From: Sporomusa termitida
GTDB taxonomy: Bacteria > Bacillota > Negativicutes > Sporomusales > Sporomusaceae
Length of the DNA stretch: 64,000 bases
Assembly (NCBI RefSeq): GCF_007641255.1
Contig: NZ_CP036259.1
Coordinates: 248,001-312,000, forward strand
Reading direction: 5' to 3'
The notes beneath the pieces are model-generated. The model saw only the letters and a program-made list of their open reading frames with translations. It was not told the DNA's origin and made no database searches. Below are positions 25,444 through 33,949 of the stretch, piece after piece (position 1 is the stretch's first letter; each line of letters begins with the position of its first letter). The translations under genes were made by a program, and so were the position numbers.

Positions 25444-25533
25444 TTGCAAAAATGCAATAGATGCAATGATGCACAAACCAGCCTGTTAAAGAAATGAATG
25501 CTATTAACAGGCTTTTTTGTTGCATTTTTGCAA
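25444..25533. promoter_or_regulatory. Paired palindromic enhancer sites for the sigma-54 activator
   Basis: TTGCA-AAAA-TGCAA at 25444-25457 and TTGCA-TTTT-TGCAA at 25520-25533 are two copies of the same interrupted palindrome, centres 76 bases apart. They lie about 150 and 75 bases upstream of the -24 element, the normal distance for upstream activating sites. A half-site ATGCAATGATGCA lies beside the first. Confidence 0.65.
25481..25518 (+). terminator. Rho-independent terminator of the activator gene
   Basis: GCCTGTTAA (25481-25489) pairs with TTAACAGGC (25504-25512), followed by six T. It sits between the two enhancer palindromes. Confidence 0.8.
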
Positions 25534-25602
25534 TAGTGCCTGAATATGTCGCAACAGTCGAATATATAGGAAAAATGGGAATAATGCTGCTTTTCGATCT
25601 CT

Positions 25603-25618
25603 TGGCATGAATCCTGCA
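25603..25618 (+). promoter_or_regulatory. Sigma-54 promoter of the 4-hydroxybutyrate operon
   Basis: TGGCATGAATCCTGCA: GG at 25604-25605 and GC at 25616-25617 are ten bases apart, as required for -24/-12 promoters, and five of six -24 bases match TGGCAC. It lies ~120 bases before the permease gene and downstream of a sigma-54 activator gene. Confidence 0.8.
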
Positions 25619-25736
25619 ATATAAAGTGAGTGCTGGCATTAAAAGCTCAATGCAAAGGAGGTTGGGGTTACAAGCGCAGAGTGGTGCTAATTCAGGTACA
25701 TTATTTTCTCTGTAAAATAGGTTGAGGAGGTAAGCT

Positions 25737-27149
25737 ATGAGCTGGTTAGGTCCAAGGTATCAACGTAAATTCGGTGAGGTTCAGCCTTATATCCCGCTTG
25801 GTCCGTTTCAGTTACGATTTCCCTTTATTCATTACCGGTTTGAAATACCGGATTTTATTCAGGGTCTGCTCATGTGCGCAGTGTGCCTGGGTATCATTCC
25901 GGTATTGCAGGAATATCTGGGGATGCCCTTTGAGATTGCCATTACTGTTGTTATTTTAAACGGATTCTTCTATTTATGGCATGCTCACCTGGGCGATCCG
26001 GTTATCCCGGGCTGGATTACCCCGGCGGTGCCCCTGCTGCTGCTGTGGCTCAAAACCTTCCCGGAGGGGGTTGCCAGGATGCATGCGCTGATTGCTTTTG
26101 AAATGGAGCTGGGTATTTTTGCCCTGCTGCTGGGAGCAACCGGACTGGCGAAGAAGTTTGTCGATATTGTCCCTGATGCGCTGAAGGCGGGGATTTTAAT
26201 CGGGGCCGGTGTGGCGGCTGTCCGGCTGGTTTTTGAAACAGGGGGACGGTTTGACGCTTATCCCTGGACAATTACCATCGCCATTGGCTTTGCTTTTTAC
26301 ATTTTGTTTTCCAATCATTTCAAAACCTTACGCAATAAACATGTATTCTTTAAATACCTTTCCGATTTAGGCTTAATGCCCTCGCTGGTGCTGGCCATCA
26401 TCGTTGCACCACTGGTGGGAGAGCTGCCCTGGCCCACTATTACCTGGGGCATTACAGTGCCGCAGTTTTATACACTGTTCACAGAGTGGACACCTTTTGC
26501 CGCCAATATCGGCTGGCCCCCGCTCAGCCTGTACTTAAGTGCGTTTCCGCTGGTGGCAGCCACCTATGTTGTCCTGTTCGGTGAGCTGATTCAGGCCGAA
26601 GCCCTGATTGACGAAGCCCGGGAGTTCCGTCACGGGGATGAAAATGTGCATTATGATGCCAATCGCAATAACATTATCTGCGGTATCCGTAATATCAGCA
26701 TGTCAATGCTGGGGCCGGATTTATCGATGTGCGGCCCGCTCTGGGCGGCCATGCAGGTGGTAACCTGTGAACGGTACAAACATGGCCGGGAAGCAATGGA
26801 CAGTTTGTTCGGCGGGGTAGCGTCCTTCCGACTGGGAACCTTCGCCAGCTACTTTTTGATGCCGATCGTTACCCTGGTTAAGCCGATTCTGCCGATTTCC
26901 CTGTCACTCACCATGCTGGTCCAGGGTTATGTGGCGATCCGGGTAGGGGTATTGAAGGCCCGCACCTTTAATGACCTGGGGGTTGCCGGTATTGTTGGCT
27001 CAGTGCTGATTTCCCGCGGTGCCGCTTATGCCTTTGGCGTTGGTGTTGTGCTGTGCCTGCTGATTTATGGCAAGGACTTCATTCGCGACTGGTCCACTTA
27101 TGATACAACCAAAGACCCGGTATTTAACAAACGGTCTGAGGGTGAATAG
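25737..27149 (+). CDS. Multi-spanning permease of the nucleobase/xanthine-permease-like fold
   Basis: 470 residues with about 12 hydrophobic helices. Segments such as PGWITPAVPLLLL, DALKAGILIGAGVAAVRLVFE and GPDLSMCGPLWAAMQVV suggest the UraA/SLC23-like fold, but I cannot name a subfamily. It is the first gene behind the sigma-54 promoter, 41 bases before abfD, so uptake of 4-hydroxybutyrate or a related short acid is the most economical guess. The start has TTGAGGAGGTAAGCT before ATG. Confidence 0.65.
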   Translation: MSWLGPRYQRKFGEVQPYIPLGPFQLRFPFIHYRFEIPDFIQGLLMCAVCLGIIPVLQEYLGMPFEIAITVVILNGFFYLWHAHLGDPVIPGWITPAVPLLLLWLKTFPEGVARMHALIAFEMELGIFALLLGATGLAKKFVDIVPDALKAGILIGAGVAAVRLVFETGGRFDAYPWTITIAIGFAFYILFSNHFKTLRNKHVFFKYLSDLGLMPSLVLAIIVAPLVGELPWPTITWGITVPQFYTLFTEWTPFAANIGWPPLSLYLSAFPLVAATYVVLFGELIQAEALIDEAREFRHGDENVHYDANRNNIICGIRNISMSMLGPDLSMCGPLWAAMQVVTCERYKHGREAMDSLFGGVASFRLGTFASYFLMPIVTLVKPILPISLSLTMLVQGYVAIRVGVLKARTFNDLGVAGIVGSVLISRGAAYAFGVGVVLCLLIYGKDFIRDWSTYDTTKDPVFNKRSEGE

Positions 27150-27190
27150 GCAGTAATGCCACAAATAATTAATTTTAGGAGGATTTAACA

Positions 27191-28645
27191 ATGGCTTTAA
27201 AAACAGCTGCTCAGTATGAAGAAAGTTTACGGAAATTGAATTTTAAGGTTTACCTGCAGGGAGAGCTTGTAGAAAAACCGGTTGATCATCCAATCATCAG
27301 ACCATCAATGAATTCAGTGAAAATGACCTATGAACTGGCTCAGGACCCGCAGTACGAGGAGCTTATGACGGCTACTTCCCATCTAACCGGTAAGAAAGTT
27401 AACCGCTTCTGTCATTTGCACCAAAGCAGCGATGATCTGGTGAAAAAGGTAAAGATGCAGCGGCTGCTGGGCCAAAAAACAGCCGCCTGTTTTCAGCGTT
27501 GCGTGGGGATGGATGCGATCAACGCTGTTGACAGTGTTACTTTTGAAATGGATCAAAAATTAGGTAGCAATTACCATGAACGTTTTAATAAATTTCTGCT
27601 GCAAATGCAGGAGGAAGACTGGACGGTGGATGGGGCCATGACCGATCCCAAAGGGGACCGGAGCCTGTCGCCAAGCAAGCAGGTTGATCCTGATTTATTT
27701 GTGCACATTGTTGAAAAACGAGCAGACGGCATTATCGTTTCCGGGGCCAAGGCCCATCAAACCGGCGCGATTAACTCTCACTGGATATTAGTTATGCCCA
27801 CTATCGCCATGGGTAAAGACGATGTTGATTATGCTGTTTCCTTCTGTGCTCCGGCCGATGCCCAGGGAATATTCTATATTTACGGCCGGCAGTCCTGCGA
27901 TACCCGCAAACTGGAAGGCGGCGACATTGATGTAGGCAACAAGCAGTTTGGCGGCCATGAAGCCCTGATGGTTTTTGATCATGTATTCATCCCCTGGGAC
28001 AATGTCTTTATGTGCGGGGAGTTTGAATTCAGCGGCGCTCTGGTAGAACGGTTTGCGGGCTATCACCGCCAGAGTTATGGCGGTTGTAAGGTTGGGGTTG
28101 GTGACGTCCTCATCGGTGCTGCCGCGCTGGCTGCCGATTATAATGGGGCCAACAAAGCCTCGCATGTCAAAGACAAGCTGATTGAGATGATGCATTTGAA
28201 CGAAACCCTGTATGCCTGCGGCATTGCCTGTTCGGCTGAAGGCCATAAAACAGCTTCCGGCAATTATATCATTGATCTGTTACTGGCCAATGTCTGCAAA
28301 CAGAATGTTACCCGTTTCCCCTATGAGATTGCCCGCCTGGCGGAAGATATTGCCGGCGGCCTGATGGTGACCATGCCATCGGAAAAGGACCTGCGCAGTC
28401 CGGAAATCGGCAAGGTGGTTGAGAAGTATTTCCGCGGGGTTGCCGGCGTATCCACCGAGAACCGCATGCGTATCCTGCGCCTGATTGAAAACATCACCCT
28501 GGGTACGGCCGCCGTCGGCTACCGGACAGAATCAATGCATGGCGCCGGTTCGCCGCAGGCTCAGCGGATCATGATTGCCCGCCAGGGAAATCTGGAACAG
28601 AAAAAAGAACTGGCAAAATCCATCGCCGGAATTGTGCAAAAATAA
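27191..28645 (+). CDS. abfD: 4-hydroxybutyryl-CoA dehydratase / vinylacetyl-CoA isomerase
   Basis: 484 residues, the usual length. The enzyme converts 4-hydroxybutyryl-CoA to crotonyl-CoA with FAD and a [4Fe-4S] cluster through a ketyl radical; it is cytoplasmic and oxygen-sensitive. Cluster ligands known for the Clostridium aminobutyricum enzyme (Cys99, Cys103, His292, Cys299) correspond to CFQRC at about residues 100-104 and to H292 and C299 in YHRQSYGGC. FAD-site segments of the acyl-CoA dehydrogenase-like fold are present (AHQTGAINSHWILVMPT). The following genes (CoA-transferase, thiolase, Bcd/Etf, Hbd, Crt) supply the rest of the pathway. Its stop overlaps the next start (TAATG). Confidence 0.95.
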   Translation: MALKTAAQYEESLRKLNFKVYLQGELVEKPVDHPIIRPSMNSVKMTYELAQDPQYEELMTATSHLTGKKVNRFCHLHQSSDDLVKKVKMQRLLGQKTAACFQRCVGMDAINAVDSVTFEMDQKLGSNYHERFNKFLLQMQEEDWTVDGAMTDPKGDRSLSPSKQVDPDLFVHIVEKRADGIIVSGAKAHQTGAINSHWILVMPTIAMGKDDVDYAVSFCAPADAQGIFYIYGRQSCDTRKLEGGDIDVGNKQFGGHEALMVFDHVFIPWDNVFMCGEFEFSGALVERFAGYHRQSYGGCKVGVGDVLIGAAALAADYNGANKASHVKDKLIEMMHLNETLYACGIACSAEGHKTASGNYIIDLLLANVCKQNVTRFPYEIARLAEDIAGGLMVTMPSEKDLRSPEIGKVVEKYFRGVAGVSTENRMRILRLIENITLGTAAVGYRTESMHGAGSPQAQRIMIARQGNLEQKKELAKSIAGIVQK

Positions 28646-28926
28646 TGCAGGCACTGCAACAGGCAATTGCAGCCAGGGTGCGGCCGGTACTGGCTGCCCA
28701 CGGCGGGGATATTGAGATTGTGAATATAACAACCGACGGGTTTGTAAAGGTAAGGCTTACCGGGGCATGTGCAAACTGCCCCGGGGCCCGGCAAACCATT
28801 GCTGAGGTGGTTGAAGCAGCCTGTAAGGAAGCCTGCCCGGAGATAGAGGGAGTTATTCCGGTGCATCAGGTGAGCGATGGTCTGATTCAGGAAGCGCTCC
28901 GGCTACTGCGCCATGACAAAACCTGA
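28645..28926 (+). CDS. NifU C-terminal-like iron-sulfur scaffold protein
   Basis: 93 residues with the NifU C-terminal fold and its CxxC motif (TGACANCPGA), the site that holds a transferable [4Fe-4S] cluster; HGGDIEIVNI near the start is also typical. The ATG overlaps the abfD stop, so translation is coupled. The likely job is cluster supply or repair for AbfD or the ferredoxin domain of EtfA. Proteins of this size are widespread; a dedicated copy inside a catabolic operon is less usual. Confidence 0.85.
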   Translation: MQALQQAIAARVRPVLAAHGGDIEIVNITTDGFVKVRLTGACANCPGARQTIAEVVEAACKEACPEIEGVIPVHQVSDGLIQEALRLLRHDKT

Positions 28927-29254
28927 CAGGAATGATCGGTATATTGGTATTGTCTTCTGCGGCGGCTGCAACCCCCGGATTGACCGGGGGAAAATTGCGG
29001 CCGGGATACAGGCTGCCCTGGAGGCAGACGGCTGCCGGGTTGCAATTAATTCAACCGCGGTTGACTATATCATCTATTTAAGCGGCTGTACGGCCAACTG
29101 TGCGTTAAAGTATACCTGCGGCACAGCTCCGGCTACGGTAGTTGCGGCGGCGACGATCGATACCGCGGTGGTGGCAGCAGGGGATCTGGTCACTGAAATT
29201 GTGACGAAGGTGAGGAGTTTCTATGAACAACTGGAGAGACAGGTATCAGAATAA
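28913..29254 (+). CDS. Small Cys-rich protein with CGGCNPR motif, unknown function
   Basis: 113 residues. The N-terminus has IGIVFCGGCNPRIDRGKI and the middle SGCTANCALKYTCG, five Cys in two groups, followed by an Ala/Val-rich stretch. I have seen the CGGCNPR pattern in small uncharacterised proteins of anaerobes, but no function is known to me. It overlaps the NifU-like gene by 14 bases and the CoA-transferase by 32 bases, so it is firmly inside the operon. Metal or cluster binding to help AbfD is a guess. Confidence 0.7.
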   Translation: MTKPDRNDRYIGIVFCGGCNPRIDRGKIAAGIQAALEADGCRVAINSTAVDYIIYLSGCTANCALKYTCGTAPATVVAAATIDTAVVAAGDLVTEIVTKVRSFYEQLERQVSE

Positions 29255-30518
29255 AATTGTCGCAGCCGGACAGGCATTAGAAAATATTCAATCAGGAGAC
29301 CGGGTGGTTACCGGCCATGCCTGCGGGGAGCCGGGGGCGCTGGTCGAAGCCCTGGTGGCCCGGGCCCCGGAACTAAACAATGTTGAAATTGTGCATATGG
29401 TGGCCATGGGGCCGGCTAAATATGCGCAGCCGGGCATGGAGAAAAGTTTTCGGCATAATGCCCTGTTTGTCGGTGGTACAACCAGAAAAGCGGTGGAAGA
29501 AAGGCGGGCCGACTTTACCCCTTGCTTTTTCTCTGAGATTCCCCGGCTTTTCCGCGACGGCATTTTACCGGTAGATGTAGCTTTGATTCAGGTAGCACCG
29601 CCTGATGCCGACGGGTATTGCAGCTATGGTGTGTCGGCCGATTATACTAAGCCGGCCGCCGAGAGTGCCCGGCTGGTCATTGCCCAGCTAAACAAAAATG
29701 TGCCGCGCACCGGCGGTGCCCGGATTCATTTAGATGCCATTAATCTGATTGTGGAGCAGGATGCGCCGCTGATTGAGCTGCCGCCGCCGAAAATTGGCGA
29801 TGTGGAAAAGGCCATCGGCGAGAATGTGGCCCGGCTAATTCCCGACGGTGCCACCCTGCAGCTGGGGATTGGCGCTATTCCGGATGCGGTGCTGCTTTTT
29901 CTGACCAATAAAAAAGATCTTGGTATCCATTCGGAGATGTTCTCGGACGGAGTGGTGGTGCTGGCTGAAGCCGGGGTCATTACCAACCGGAAAAAAACCA
30001 TTAACACCGGTAAATTTATGGCTGCTTTCCTGATGGGGACCAGAAAACTATACGACTTTGTCGATAATAACCCGGCAGTGGAGCTGCACTCGGTAGATTA
30101 TATTAACGATCCCTACATTATTGGTCAGCATGACAGCATGATTTCGATTAACTCTGCCTTACAGGTGGACCTGATGGGCCAGGTCAATGCCGAGATGATT
30201 GGCTCCCGACAGTTCAGCGGGGTGGGCGGACAGGTTGATTTTATCCGGGGCGCCAGCTGCTCGCTCCAGGGCCGGTCTATTATTGCCTTGCCCTCAACTG
30301 CCGCCGGCGGAAAAATATCCCGGATTGCCAGTGAACTCGACCGGGGCGCTGCGGTAACCACCTCACGCAATGACGTACATTATGTTGTCACCGAATACGG
30401 TGTGGCTGAGTTGCGCGGCAAAACCCTCAGAGAACGGGCTCAGGCCCTGATTGCTATCAGTCATCCCGATTTCCGCAGCAGTCTAACGTCAGCTGCCGCA
30501 GCCAGAGGTCTCATTTAA
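29223..30518 (+). CDS. abfT: 4-hydroxybutyrate CoA-transferase
   Basis: 431 residues of the acetyl-CoA hydrolase/transferase family, the usual length. It should move CoA from acetyl-CoA or another acyl-CoA to 4-hydroxybutyrate. Signatures: HACGEPGALVEAL near the N-terminus, the catalytic Glu in GIHSEMFSDG (about residue 238), and GVGGQVDFIRGA and ITEYGVAELRG-like VTEYGVAELRG at the end. ATG 29223 has GTGAGGAG before it and lies inside the end of the preceding gene. Placement after abfD makes 4-hydroxybutyrate the likely acid, although related enzymes also use butyrate or crotonate. Confidence 0.88.
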   Translation: MNNWRDRYQNKIVAAGQALENIQSGDRVVTGHACGEPGALVEALVARAPELNNVEIVHMVAMGPAKYAQPGMEKSFRHNALFVGGTTRKAVEERRADFTPCFFSEIPRLFRDGILPVDVALIQVAPPDADGYCSYGVSADYTKPAAESARLVIAQLNKNVPRTGGARIHLDAINLIVEQDAPLIELPPPKIGDVEKAIGENVARLIPDGATLQLGIGAIPDAVLLFLTNKKDLGIHSEMFSDGVVVLAEAGVITNRKKTINTGKFMAAFLMGTRKLYDFVDNNPAVELHSVDYINDPYIIGQHDSMISINSALQVDLMGQVNAEMIGSRQFSGVGGQVDFIRGASCSLQGRSIIALPSTAAGGKISRIASELDRGAAVTTSRNDVHYVVTEYGVAELRGKTLRERAQALIAISHPDFRSSLTSAAAARGLI

Positions 30519-30552
30519 TCAGCTCCCATTTTAATGTTATGGAGGTATGACT

Positions 30553-31161
30553 GTGCCGATTATCACCTGTATCAAAGATATTTTTGCCGCGGCCAAAGGT
30601 CCTTATCACCGTAATGTGGGGCGTCATACTCAGCGGTTTTGCGCCCGGGCAGCCAAGATTGCCGGCAATGAGGTGCAGCGGCGGATCTTTCTTGTTGCCG
30701 CCATTTGCGCCGACGAATATATGGCGGCAGTGGCCGGGGTGGATAACCAGCGGCAGGTTGCTTTCCCCCGCCGCCAGCGAAAAAAGAAGATCAGCAAACA
30801 GCAGATGACTGCCGCCTTACGGGCTTATGTATCGGCCGTGCTTGTAATGATCAGCACCCATAAAGAAGGGCTGTTAACGCAGGCCGGCCTGACGGAAGCG
30901 GAATTGCTGCAGGCCTGGTGTGAGGTGTTTGAATACCAGCCTGAGGATATGCGGCTGTTTGATGAAGTATTGCTGCCGGCCTACCGCCAGGGCGGCACGG
31001 CGGGCTTAGCCGCCGGCCTGGCCCAGGCAGTCTTTGATCAGGTTATGGCAGGCGGAGAGGCTGTGGGCGCCGGGGAATCGGAGGCCCTGCAAGCCGTTTT
31101 GCTGGACGATGCCGCCGCCGTTATCAGGGTGTGGCAGCCAGGAAGCGAGGCCGCATCCTGA
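30553..31161 (+). CDS. Hypothetical protein in the 4-hydroxybutyrate operon
   Basis: 202 residues from GTG 30553, chosen because GGAGG at 30541-30545 is 7 bases upstream; ATG 30547 is only one base from it. The sequence is helical, Ala-rich, without signal peptide or membrane segment: HRNVGRHTQRFCARAAKIAGNEVQRRIF, then a basic stretch FPRRQRKKKISKQQ, then acidic/Ala-rich C-terminus. I do not recognise a family. It is the gene directly before the selenoprotein, and its TGA stop overlaps that frame, so the two may be coupled. Confidence 0.6.
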   Translation: MPIITCIKDIFAAAKGPYHRNVGRHTQRFCARAAKIAGNEVQRRIFLVAAICADEYMAAVAGVDNQRQVAFPRRQRKKKISKQQMTAALRAYVSAVLVMISTHKEGLLTQAGLTEAELLQAWCEVFEYQPEDMRLFDEVLLPAYRQGGTAGLAAGLAQAVFDQVMAGGEAVGAGESEALQAVLLDDAAAVIRVWQPGSEAAS

Positions 31162-31496
31162 TTACAATCACGCTGGACCGCGAGGCGGCAGACTATATTA
31201 GCAGGCGTGCCGCCGGCATTGTGATCGAACTGAAGCTGGAGCCGGCCACCGGCGGCTGAATCTGCCAGGGTAAAAGCGTAACAGGTAGTTACGTACCGGC
31301 AGTTGTTCTCGGAGAACCGGCGGCAGCAGTGCGAGACCGATACTGCTGCCTGGAAACCGGTTCAATTAGTGTCTATTACCCGGCAACCCTTGTGACCAGG
31401 CCGGGTTATGCGGCGGTCAGAATCAAACTGAAAAAGTTTTTATTTTTTAAATGGCTGGAAATAGAAGGGGCGAAGGCCCTGGTACTCTATCATTAG
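31158..31496 (+). CDS. Selenoprotein of the CC/Se-motif type, with in-frame TGA
   Basis: A frame of 112 sense codons plus stop is interrupted only by TGA at 31257-31259, read here as selenocysteine (residue ~34). Before it: ITITLDREAADYISRR ... LEPATGG; after it: ICQGKSVTGSYVPAVVLG, RDRYCCLETGSISVYYP, KKFLFFKWLEIEGAKALVLYH, ending at TAG 31494. The 78 codons after TGA are stop-free and lead directly to the thiolase ribosome site. A hairpin fit for a bacterial SECIS starts 2 bases after the TGA. The pattern matches my memory of small CC/Se-motif (seleno)proteins, where U alternates with Cys. The start is uncertain: CTG 31158 (GAGG 7 bases before), ATT 31161, or GTG 31131. Function unknown, probably redox. 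Confidence 0.75.
31262..31302 (+). promoter_or_regulatory. SECIS-like hairpin after the in-frame TGA
   Basis: CTGCC (31262-31266), GGTA (31269-31272) and CGTAAC (31277-31282) pair with GTTACG (31288-31293), TACC (31294-31297) and GGCAG (31298-31302). The right arm is continuous; the left arm has AG and AAAG bulges. The apical loop is AGGTA (31283-31287), 23 bases after the TGA, with a G in its first two bases, as bacterial SECIS rules ask. 15 base pairs in total. Confidence 0.75.
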
Positions 31497-31505
31497 GGGG
31501 TTAAC

Positions 31506-32687
31506 ATGAAAGAAGTAGTTATTGCCAGTGCTGTCAGAACACCAATTGGTGCTTTTAATGGCTCCTTAGCCTCGTATTCTGCTGCTGATCTGGGGCGCAT
31601 TGTCGTGCAGGCAGCAGTCAGCCGGGCCGGTATTCAGGCCGAAATGCTTGATGAAGTCATTATGGGCAATGTGCTGCAAGGCGGCCAGGGGCAGAATCCT
31701 GCCCGGCAGGCAGCCATTCAGGCCGGCGTGCCGGTGGCGGTTCCTGCCTATACCATCAATAAAGTATGCGGTTCCGGGATCAAGGCCGTCAATCTGGCAG
31801 CCCAGTCCATCCTTACCGGTGATGCGGAGATCGTGGTTGCCGGCGGCATGGAGAGCATGACCAACGCCGCGTATGTACTTGACAGCAAAGCCCGCTGGGG
31901 TTACCGGATGGGCGATGCCAAAATTACCGACAGTATGGTGAAGGACGGGCTGTGGTGCGCCTTTAATGACTACCATATGGGGATTACTGCCGAGAATGTG
32001 GCCGCCGAGTATGGCATTACCCGGGAAGCCCAGGACGAGGTGGCATTTGCCTCGCAGCAGAAAGCCGCCAAGGCTATTGAAACAGGCGCTTTTGCGAAAG
32101 AAATTATTCCTGTTGTCATCAAAAGCAAAAAAGGTGACAGTATTTTTGTGACCGACGAATATCCCAAAGCAGGTACTACCCTGGAAAAGCTGAAGGCTTT
32201 GAAACCGGCCTTCAAAAAAGACGGCACCGTCACTGCCGGCAATGCTTCCGGCATTAACGACGGGGGGGCGGCACTTGTTGTCATGTCAGGGGCTAAAGCG
32301 CAGGAACTGGGCATTAAGCCGCTGGCCCGCATCCGCGCTTACGCTGCCGGCGGGGTTGATCCCCGGGTTATGGGGATGGGGCCTGTACCGGCCACCCGCA
32401 AGGCGCTGGCCAAGGCCGGTTTGACAATTGCGGATATCGATCTGATCGAAGCCAACGAGGCGTTTGCCGCGCAGTTTCTGGCTGTTGGCCGGGAGCTGGA
32501 CTTCACAAAGGACAAGGTTAACATTCACGGCGGGGCGATTGCCCTCGGGCATCCCATTGGCGCCAGCGGCGCCCGGATTCTGGTTACTTTGCTCCACTCC
32601 ATGGAGCAAAAAGAAGCCCGCCTTGGCCTTGCTACCTTGTGCATCGGCGGCGGGCAGGGAATTGCCATTATTGTTGAGCGTGGCTGA
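31506..32687 (+). CDS. thlA: Acetyl-CoA acetyltransferase (thiolase)
   Basis: 393 residues, the normal thiolase length. Active-site Cys in [12 protein letters not shown] (about residue 88), His in [17 protein letters not shown] and second Cys in TLCIGGGQG are all present. It should cleave acetoacetyl-CoA with CoA into two acetyl-CoA in the oxidative branch, or run in reverse for butyrate synthesis. It is placed 9 bases after the selenoprotein stop. Confidence 0.93.
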   Translation: MKEVVIASAVRTPIGAFNGSLASYSAADLGRIVVQAAVSRAGIQAEMLDEVIMGNVLQGGQGQNPARQAAIQAGVPVAVPAYTINKVCGSGIKAVNLAAQSILTGDAEIVVAGGMESMTNAAYVLDSKARWGYRMGDAKITDSMVKDGLWCAFNDYHMGITAENVAAEYGITREAQDEVAFASQQKAAKAIETGAFAKEIIPVVIKSKKGDSIFVTDEYPKAGTTLEKLKALKPAFKKDGTVTAGNASGINDGGAALVVMSGAKAQELGIKPLARIRAYAAGGVDPRVMGMGPVPATRKALAKAGLTIADIDLIEANEAFAAQFLAVGRELDFTKDKVNIHGGAIALGHPIGASGARILVTLLHSMEQKEARLGLATLCIGGGQGIAIIVERG

Positions 32688-32767
32688 TAGACCGGGATTA
32701 GTGAGGGAATGCAGCCGGTCTTACAAGTGAAAAGAAGCACGATGAATGGGATGAGGAGGCGGGATTT

Positions 32768-33907
32768 ATGCAGTTCCAGCTTACGGAGGACCAGTTAATG
32801 ATGCAGAAACTGGTGCGCGATTTTGCTGAGAAAGACGTTGCGCCAGGGGCCGGGGAACGGGATGAAAAAGAAGAATTCTCCCGGAGCATTGCCGATGCCA
32901 TGGGGGAAATGGGCTTTAGCGGTATTTGCTTTCCCGAAGCCTACGGCGGTGCCGGCGCCGATGTTTTGAGCTATATTCTGGCGGTGGAGGAATTGTCACG
33001 GGCCGACGCCGGGGTGGGCATTACCCTGTCGGCGACGGTGTCCTTGTGTGCCTGGCCTATTTACGCCTACGGAACAGAGGAACAGAAGCAAAAATACCTT
33101 GTGCCCCTGGCAGCAGGGGAAAAACTGGGCGCTTTCGGTCTGACAGAGCCCAGCGCCGGGACTGATGCCGCCGCCCAGCAAACGGTGGCAGTTTGTAAGG
33201 ATGACGGCTATGTACTTAATGGCAGCAAGCTGTTTATTACCAATGCCGGCGAGGCCGAAATCTATGTTGTCTTTGCCATAACCGACAGAAGCAAAGGGGT
33301 TAAGGGGATTACGGCCTTTATTCTTGAAAAAGGCATGCCTGGTTTTACCTTTGGGAAGAAGGAACATAAGCTGGGCATCCATTCCTCAATAACCAACGAA
33401 CTCATCTTCCAGGATGTCAGAGTGCCCAAAGAAAATGTACTGGGCAAAGAGGGCGAGGGCTTTAAAATTGCCATGAGCACCCTTGACGGCGGCCGGATTG
33501 GCGTAGCCGCCCAGGCGCTGGGCATTGCCCAGGCGGCGCTGGAGCATGCGGTCAAGTACGCCAAAGAACGGGTTCAGTTTGGGAAGCCGATTGCGGCTAA
33601 TCAGGCCATTGCTTTTATGCTGGCCGATATGGCGACAAAAGTGGATGCCGCCCGGCTGCTGGTTTACCGCGCCGCCTATCTGAAAGATCAGGGCCGGCCG
33701 TATTCAAAGGAAGCGGCGATGGCCAAACTGTATGCTTCCGATGCGGCGATGGCGGTTACTATCGATGCGGTGCAAATCTTTGGCGGCTACGGGTACAGCC
33801 GCGAGTATCCGGTGGAACGGCTGCTGCGCGATGCTAAGATTACCCAGATTTATGAAGGCACAAATCAGGTCCAGCGTATGGTTATCGCGGCCGGTGTGCT
33901 GAGGTAA
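32768..33907 (+). CDS. bcd: Butyryl-CoA dehydrogenase-like acyl-CoA dehydrogenase
   Basis: 379 residues with FAD-binding segments ([29 protein letters not shown]), the catalytic Glu in YEGTNQVQR near residue 366, and [14 protein letters not shown]. It reduces crotonyl-CoA to butyryl-CoA, or the reverse. The two Etf genes follow directly (42 and 14 bases apart), and EtfA carries ferredoxin-type clusters, so a flavin-based bifurcating complex is likely. An 80-base gap after thiolase holds no gene. Confidence 0.92.
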   Translation: MQFQLTEDQLMMQKLVRDFAEKDVAPGAGERDEKEEFSRSIADAMGEMGFSGICFPEAYGGAGADVLSYILAVEELSRADAGVGITLSATVSLCAWPIYAYGTEEQKQKYLVPLAAGEKLGAFGLTEPSAGTDAAAQQTVAVCKDDGYVLNGSKLFITNAGEAEIYVVFAITDRSKGVKGITAFILEKGMPGFTFGKKEHKLGIHSSITNELIFQDVRVPKENVLGKEGEGFKIAMSTLDGGRIGVAAQALGIAQAALEHAVKYAKERVQFGKPIAANQAIAFMLADMATKVDAARLLVYRAAYLKDQGRPYSKEAAMAKLYASDAAMAVTIDAVQIFGGYGYSREYPVERLLRDAKITQIYEGTNQVQRMVIAAGVLR

Positions 33908-33949
33908 CGCCGCTGGGCTGTGTAGCAGATGACAGGGGGAGAGAGAGTA

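Noticed and set aside
31162-31505. Treating the stretch before thiolase as non-coding or as a pseudogene killed by TGA
   Set aside because: The frame stays open and protein-like for 78 codons after the TGA, ends at the next ribosome site, and is followed at once by a SECIS-like hairpin; recoding explains more.
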